From JBCDIQ01 sp039024295 (lineage in GTDB: Bacteria; Bacteroidota; Bacteroidia; J057), in the NCBI GenBank assembly GCA_039024295.1, contig JBCDIQ010000215.1, positions 1 through 9,828 on the forward strand: a stretch of 9,828 nt of DNA, read 5' to 3'. How positions within the stretch are numbered: position 1 is the first letter of the stretch; each line of letters opens with the position of its first letter. Made by a program: the position numbers and the translations under genes. Of this stretch, positions 6,317 to 9,828 are shown piece after piece. The notes beneath the pieces are model-generated. The model was not told the DNA's origin. It saw nothing but the letters and a program-made list of their open reading frames with translations, and searched no databases.

Positions 6317-6339
6317 ACTGTTAAGACAAAACTGTTAAG
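6317..6339 (+). repeat. Tandem ACTGTTAAG pair just before a start codon
   Basis: ACTGTTAAG occurs at 6317-6325 and 6331-6339, 14 bases from start to start, ending 7 bases before the ATG at 6347. The placement suggests a regulatory site or an alternative ribosome contact. No Shine-Dalgarno or TANNTTTG promoter is seen here. Confidence 0.4.
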
Positions 6340-6346
6340 TGGAAAT

Positions 6347-6955
6347 ATGAACGCCACCACTATTTCGATAAGAAAATTGAGCGGTATAATGGATTACCGC
6401 ACCTACCTTGATATCACCACTCAATTACTCGCTCAGGGCAAAACATCAGGAACTACCCAGAGTGAGGCATTAACAAATTACACAAAACTCAACCTTCAGC
6501 GGATGAAGCGTCTCCACAAGACGACTCATCTTATGGAGGAACTTTCAGCTGTACTTGAGCATATCACCACTCCCCAAACCTGGATAGTTTTGACCGAATC
6601 CTGGTGTGGAGACGCCTCTCAGATCATTCCCGTCCTTGATGTAGTGGCCAAGTCTACCCCGATGGTTGAACTCAAGCTCCTCTTTCGGGATGAGCACCTG
6701 GACCTCATGGACCAATTTCTTACAAATGGAGGCAGGTCCATTCCAAAGCTCGTTATTACGGAATCTGAAACTGGAAACGTCTTGGCTGATTGGGGACCAC
6801 GCCCAGCTGAAATACAGGAACAAGTGATGACCTACAAAGCTAACCCTCACGTGCCGTTTGAGGAGTTTGTGGTCGAAGTTCAAAACTGGTATAACAAGGA
6901 CAAAACGCGCCAAATCCAGCTCGAATTGGCCAACCTGTTAAACGGATTGAAGTAG
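6347..6955 (+). CDS. Thioredoxin-fold protein with single-Cys motif (Thioredoxin_9-like)
   Basis: A 202-residue cytoplasmic protein. The N-terminal helical part (YRTYLDITTQLLAQGKTSG, then SEALTNYTKLNLQRMKRLHKT, residues 18-60) leads into a thioredoxin fold: beta strand WIVLTESWCGDAS (79-91), KLLFRDEHLDLMDQFL (110-125), RSIPKLV with the fold's cis-Pro (130-136) and DWGPRP (148-153). This order fits the Thioredoxin_9-like family common in Bacteroidota. The active site is WCGDAS, one Cys (Cys87) with Ala where the second Cys of CxxC would be, so dithiol oxidoreductase chemistry is unlikely; a monothiol or bacilliredoxin-like role is possible but unproven. Homologues usually begin near residue 15 (MDYRTY), so the ATG at 6389 is an alternative start giving 188 residues; the ATG at 6347 has the more A-rich context. 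Confidence 0.88.
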   Translation: MNATTISIRKLSGIMDYRTYLDITTQLLAQGKTSGTTQSEALTNYTKLNLQRMKRLHKTTHLMEELSAVLEHITTPQTWIVLTESWCGDASQIIPVLDVVAKSTPMVELKLLFRDEHLDLMDQFLTNGGRSIPKLVITESETGNVLADWGPRPAEIQEQVMTYKANPHVPFEEFVVEVQNWYNKDKTRQIQLELANLLNGLK

Positions 6956-6980
6956 CTATAAAAATATTTGCGGAATTAAT

Positions 6981-7010
6981 TTGCAGCAACCATTTATCCC
7001 TTTATATTTG
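6981..7010 (+). promoter_or_regulatory. Consensus Bacteroidota housekeeping promoter for the tRNA unit
   Basis: TTG at 6981-6983 and TATATTTG at 7003-7010 are separated by exactly 19 bases, matching the TTG-N19-TANNTTTG consensus. Transcription should start near 7017 and run through the tRNA-like copy and tRNA-Asp to the terminator at 7294-7331. It is the best promoter match in the window, as expected for a stable-RNA gene. Confidence 0.8.
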
Positions 7011-7108
7011 CATCCACTTACGATAAAATGTCGTTCTTTTCAATATAGAAGCAGTGACTATACTCTAGATTGTTTTGGCAATTTACAATTTTAGTTTTCT
7101 GTTTATTT

Positions 7109-7175
7109 GGTCCGGTAGTTCATTTGGTTAGAATATCCCGATTCGTCGGGAGGGTCGCAGTAGTTGTGACCGTCT
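7109..7175 (+). pseudogene. Degenerate tRNA-Asp copy with UUCG-capped anticodon arm
   Basis: Bases 7109-7135 match the first 27 bases of the intact tRNA-Asp at 7210 in 26 positions (acceptor strand GGTCCGG and the D arm). GGGTCGC at 7152-7158 aligns with the variable-loop region of the intact gene. Between them the anticodon arm is replaced by TCCCGA-TTCG-TCGGGA (7136-7151), a 6-bp stem with a UUCG tetraloop and no usable anticodon. The T arm has decayed, though GGTCGCA (7153-7159) and TGTGACC (7165-7171) can form another 7-bp stem. The 3' acceptor strand CCGGACC is missing. Both copies are preceded by ATTT and, farther up, by CTCTAGA(A)TTG, which points to an old tandem duplication. It should be transcribed with the true tRNA but cannot act as a tRNA. 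Confidence 0.8.
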
Positions 7176-7209
7176 TGCCTCTAGAATTGCTCTCCGATCT
7201 TTCACATTT

Positions 7210-7283
7210 GGTCCGGTAGTTCAGTTGGTTAGAATACATGCCTGTCACGCATGGGGTCGCGGGTTCGAGTCCCGTCCGGACCG
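7210..7283 (+). tRNA. tRNA-Asp (anticodon GTC)
   Basis: All cloverleaf parts are present: acceptor GGTCCGG (7210-7216) with CCGGACC (7276-7282) and discriminator G7283; D arm GTTC...GAAT; anticodon stem CATGC/GCATG with loop CTGTCAC and anticodon GTC at 7244-7246; T arm GCGGG-TTCGAGT-CCCGT. The sequence closely resembles E. coli tRNA-Asp. The 3' CCA is not encoded, so it is added after transcription. A damaged copy lies 101 bases upstream in the same unit. Confidence 0.98.
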
Positions 7284-7293
7284 CTGAAAGCTT

Positions 7294-7331
7294 AAAAAAG
7301 CCTTTAATTATAAAAATTAGAGGCTTTTTTT
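7294..7331 (+). terminator. Intrinsic terminator of the tRNA unit
   Basis: AAAAAAGCCT (7294-7303) pairs with AGGCTTTTTT (7321-7330), and the stem continues inward with TTAATT/AATTAG (one G-T pair) to a 5-base loop at 7310-7314. The descending arm ends in a run of seven T, followed by G and five more T. It starts 10 bases after the tRNA 3' end. Confidence 0.92.
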
Positions 7332-7399
7332 GTTTTTGGGTCGAGGAAAAATCAATCATAGCCTGCGACATCCCAGAGGCCTTATACACCACTTGCTGA

Positions 7400-7749
7400 T
7401 CATTTACCCAAGCGCAGTCCTTGTACTATCGACTTAAACAGGTAGACCTGGACGGTCAGTTTGAATTCAGTAAAATGGTAGAACTAAAACCAGCTTCCCC
7501 TGCTACCACAATGGATGTAATGGTGTACCCTAATCCCTTAAAAGACCAGGGCACCATCAAGGTTGTGTTGCCTGAAGCAGGCAGTGTTTAGTGGAAAGTC
7601 GTCTCAATCGAAGGCCGAACCATGGCACAAATGCACAGCAAAGGGAATACAGGATTACCCTTGACGCTTCCCAATGGCCGGCAGGCACTTATTTTCTAAC
7701 TGCCTCTCACTACCAGGAGCAGATGACGACTTCATTTGTAAAACCCTAA
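7400..7749 (+). pseudogene. Decayed C-terminus of a T9SS-secreted protein (Por sorting domain)
   Basis: Translation from 7421 gives LYYRLKQVDLDGQFEFSKMV, then VMVYPNPLKDQGTIKVVLP, typical of the end of type IX secretion substrates: the YYRLKQVD strand followed by a type A sorting domain. The frame meets TAG at 7589-7591, continues as WKVVSIEGRTMAQ, then shifts by one base near 7643-7646. One more G in the GGG run there would restore KGEYRITLDAS and lead into SQWPAGTYFLTAS and a natural end, SFVKP-stop at 7747-7749. Upstream, TGA at 7397-7399 interrupts the frame; the frame to about 7340 may also belong to the relic, but with weak support. No start, signal peptide or catalytic domain remains. 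The relic directly follows the tRNA-Asp terminator. Confidence 0.85.
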
Positions 7750-7779
7750 TCCTGCCTCTTTCAGAGCAGCTGTGGTAAG

Positions 7780-8883
7780 TTACCGAATCTGCTTTTCCTC
7801 TTTTGGAAAAGCAAACTGTGGCTGAAACTGCCTTATGGGGATATTGGAAATAGTAGCAGGTACGACTACCCGAACCTGTCTGCCATCAATTGCAGAAACA
7901 GTTTGCTTGAGCACTTGCAAAAGTCCCTGGGGGTATTCATCCAAATAAAGGGCTCCATTTCCGTCCAGGTCATAATCAGCATTTGTGATTACTGCTCCAG
8001 AGGCATAGGTAAGCATTCCGTAGCTTTTCCCATTGAGTTGTCTGGCATAAGCTTCTCCTTCCAGCCCAAATCCAAATACCCGGTGCAAAAAATCCTGAGG
8101 GTCATCTCCAACTGCAGCTTGTCGAAACACCTCTAGCGACTTGTCACTTTTAGCAAAATCAAGAAAAAGCATCACAAAAGCATCTTCCTGCTTCAGCACA
8201 TCAAATAATTCCTCTCCACAGATTAATCCCTCCGGAGAAGTTCGGTTATTCAAATCAAATTCTGCGGTTAGAAAACTACCCTCCCGAGGTCCTGCATCCA
8301 TTCCGTGGCCGCTAAAGTGTATGTAAACGATGTCTCTAGGGCTGGATTGAGCAACAATTTCGCGAATACGCCGAAGAATGGTTTCTTTTTTTGCTGACTC
8401 GTTTGTCAGGGTGTAATTTTTGATTTCACCAAACAACCAATTGCTACGCCCCCAACTATCTAAAATCCGAGTAATATCATTTTCTGGACTTTCGAGATTT
8501 AGTTGGGGAGATTTGAATGAGCCATTTCCCACAGCCAATACATACAAGTTTGGCAAGTTACCCTCAGCAATTGAGGTAAATGTCTCGTTCCGCTGTCGAT
8601 CAAGAATCGCCTTCATGATCTGGTTACTGCGCTCAAAACTGGCAGCCAGGCTATCAGCGCGATTTCTATCTTGTTCAATAAGGGAAAACGTATACTGAAT
8701 GAGTCCATTTATTCGCTTGGACTGAGATGGACATTCCTCTTGCAACAAAAGCAATTTGTCAATTGCAGGCTTGTACAATCGCGCAGCGATGTCCTCTTCA
8801 GCGCGAACAATAAGGCCATCACATTGCCCCAAACTTATAACTGGCAATATGATGGCCCAAATGATCAGAACTATACGAATCAT
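7780..8883 (-). CDS. Exported caspase-like (peptidase C14 fold) protein, predicted inactive
   Basis: A 367-residue protein with an N-terminal signal peptide (hydrophobic 1-19; likely cut before Gln20-Cys21; the LGQC sequence lacks the small residue required before a lipobox Cys). Residues about 25-100 are helical and charged. The caspase-like domain starts at NLYVLAVGNGSF (112-123), followed by the SPENDITRIL segment (132-141), LTNESAKKETIL (159-170), the catalytic His motif DIVYIHFSGHG (184-194, His193) and VMLFLDFAKSD (237-247). In active members the last motif reads LD-x-C-x-SG; here the Cys position is Ala244 and the Gly is Asp247, so peptidase activity is probably lost. An EF-hand-like loop (DLDGNGALYLDE, 305-316) stands where bacterial caspase homologues often carry one. 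It may bind partners or substrates without cleaving them. The gene follows the desaturase gene by 36 bases on the same strand. Confidence 0.85.
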   Translation of the reverse strand: MIRIVLIIWAIILPVISLGQCDGLIVRAEEDIAARLYKPAIDKLLLLQEECPSQSKRINGLIQYTFSLIEQDRNRADSLAASFERSNQIMKAILDRQRNETFTSIAEGNLPNLYVLAVGNGSFKSPQLNLESPENDITRILDSWGRSNWLFGEIKNYTLTNESAKKETILRRIREIVAQSSPRDIVYIHFSGHGMDAGPREGSFLTAEFDLNNRTSPEGLICGEELFDVLKQEDAFVMLFLDFAKSDKSLEVFRQAAVGDDPQDFLHRVFGFGLEGEAYARQLNGKSYGMLTYASGAVITNADYDLDGNGALYLDEYPQGLLQVLKQTVSAIDGRQVRVVVPATISNIPIRQFQPQFAFPKEEKQIR

Positions 8884-8903
8884 AGCGGAGAAGTTTTCCG
8901 CTA
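8883..8903 (-). promoter_or_regulatory. Hairpin against the caspase-like start codon
   Basis: TAGCGGA and TCCGCTA (7-bp perfect arms at 8883-8889 and 8897-8903) enclose a 7-base loop. On the coding strand the second arm ends on the A of the ATG. This stem could hide the initiation region and lower translation of the downstream gene. No T-run follows, so it is not a standard terminator for the desaturase gene. Confidence 0.5.
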
Positions 8904-8919
8904 AGTTAGGAAACTTGCG

Positions 8920-9828
8920 TTAAGCAGGTACTTTTTCCTTTTCCTCTTTCCCTTCTACAGTTTCAAGTATTTTGATTGGCTTTGCCAATTTTGCTACCTG
9001 GTTCGCTTCGCGGTACTTCTGCATAAATTTATCCTTGGAATCGTTGTAGCTGGACACTCCACCGATTTTATGCAACAGATAAATGTAAATCCAGGCTAGG
9101 TCGATCTGATAAGGCAAAAACCCAGCACGTGCGCTGTTAGGATATAAGTGGTGATTGTTGTGCCATTCTCCTGAAAATAATCCAGGACGGGTCTGGTTAA
9201 TAGACAAGTTGCGACGATCATAATCAACCCCTTCCTGGTGCTTTACGTGTCCACCACCGTGTCCGGTGTAGTTAAACGCTCTTACCAACATGAACCAAAA
9301 CATAGCTGCACCGAACATAGCGCATACCAAGCCAGGACCTCCAATTAAGAAAAAGATGGTCCCCCAGAGGGCCCAGTTGAATAACGTTATCCCAACTACA
9401 TAAAGAGGATGGGTAATTGAGCCATATTTTTGATACTGCTCGTACGTATTGATTTTCACTCCGGTGTGTTCCATATACCTGGCCACACGTTTGTAATCAG
9501 TTTCATCAAAGTCCTCAGCAATGCGCTGATGATTAAATTCGGCCAACATACAATACCAGAACCCTGCTACTGCATTATAAGGGTCACCGGGTTCGTCTGA
9601 GCGCGCATGATGAACATGGTGAGAAACAATGTAGATTTCTTCTGGAACAGTCTTGATTACCAAATTTTGAGTAATAAAACGCCAGATAGGATGACTAAAC
9701 CTGTAGGCGTAATGACTTCCATAACGATGCAACCAAATGGTACCATGGGTACTCATCACGATCATGGTATAGACCATAAAAGCTGCAAAAAGTCCCCAAG
9801 TCAAGTATTTAAATGCAAAAAGTAAAAA
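8920..9828 (-). CDS. Membrane fatty-acid (acyl-CoA type) desaturase, 5' end outside the window
   Basis: A di-iron integral membrane desaturase that introduces a double bond into acyl chains, probably adjusting membrane fluidity. All three histidine boxes are present: HRYGSH (codons at 9712-9729), HHVHH (9607-9621) and HNNHH (9148-9162, in GEWHNNHHLYP). Further histidines occur in NYTGHGGGHVKH, in the region that supplies an extra iron ligand in related desaturases. Hydrophobic segments flank the boxes (start of the visible protein; ITLFNWALWGTIFFLIGG; CAMFGAAMFWFML). The C-terminal tail is charged and soluble (Lys/Glu-rich). The frame remains open to base 9828 (the upstream codons read FLLFAFKYL), so the true start is outside the window and the TTG at 9804 is not a credible start. 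About 302 residues are visible. The caspase-like gene follows 36 bases downstream and may be co-transcribed. Confidence 0.93.
   Translation of the reverse strand, partial: FLLFAFKYLTWGLFAAFMVYTMIVMSTHGTIWLHRYGSHYAYRFSHPIWRFITQNLVIKTVPEEIYIVSHHVHHARSDEPGDPYNAVAGFWYCMLAEFNHQRIAEDFDETDYKRVARYMEHTGVKINTYEQYQKYGSITHPLYVVGITLFNWALWGTIFFLIGGPGLVCAMFGAAMFWFMLVRAFNYTGHGGGHVKHQEGVDYDRRNLSINQTRPGLFSGEWHNNHHLYPNSARAGFLPYQIDLAWIYIYLLHKIGGVSSYNDSKDKFMQKYREANQVAKLAKPIKILETVEGKEEKEKVPA

Noticed and set aside
7120..7392. Open reading frame of 90 codons on the minus strand (product contains RTGLEPATPCVTGMYSNQ).
   Set aside because: It is the antisense of tRNA-Asp, its degenerate copy and the terminator. This peptide pattern is a well-known false hypothetical protein arising from tRNA-Asp genes.
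7780..8883. Lipoprotein signal at LGQC near residue 21 of the caspase-like protein.
   Set aside because: The residue before Cys is Gln, which does not fit the lipobox (Gly, Ala or Ser expected). Ordinary signal-peptidase cleavage is more likely.

Overview
The window looks like a chromosomal segment of a free-living Bacteroidota species, most likely Cytophagales or a related order. The grounds are: a consensus Bacteroidota housekeeping promoter (TTG, 19 bases, TATATTTG), genes without clear Shine-Dalgarno sequences, a DUF5606-type protein known mainly from this phylum, and a decayed gene end carrying a type IX secretion (Por) sorting domain. No phage, transposase, CRISPR array or complete mobile element is visible.

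Layout. Bases 1-320 are non-coding and hold two unusual dyads: facing arrays of a 7-base repeat (45-131) and a 23-bp imperfect inverted repeat (128-185). A small exported protein of unknown function follows (321-737). The Lon protease gene lies on the minus strand (920-3427) and ends at a strong hairpin terminator (855-911). A DUF5606-like gene (3602-4036) diverges from lon. An operon on the minus strand encodes an ECF-type sigma factor (4915-5538) and then a one-pass membrane protein with TPR-like repeats (4102-4863), probably its regulator. Upstream on the same strand is a Rid-family protein (5685-6077) that lacks the usual catalytic arginine. A thioredoxin-fold protein with a single active-site cysteine (6347-6955) diverges from it.

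A stable-RNA unit occupies about 6981-7331: a consensus promoter, a damaged tRNA-Asp copy whose anticodon arm has become a UUCG-capped hairpin, an intact tRNA-Asp (GTC), and a strong intrinsic terminator. After it lies a pseudogene (about 7400-7749), the C-terminal end of a T9SS-secreted protein broken by stop codons and a one-base frameshift. The right end carries a minus-strand pair: a fatty-acid desaturase running off the window edge (8920-9828) and, 36 bases downstream, an exported caspase-like protein (7780-8883) that keeps the catalytic His motif and an EF-hand-like loop but has Ala where the catalytic Cys is expected.

Most of the window is ordinary housekeeping and stress-response content: protein quality control (Lon), an extracytoplasmic sigma pair, redox, metabolite repair and membrane lipid desaturation. 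The points most worth a second look are the altered tRNA-Asp copy, the predicted catalytically dead caspase homologue and the compound repeat element at the left end.
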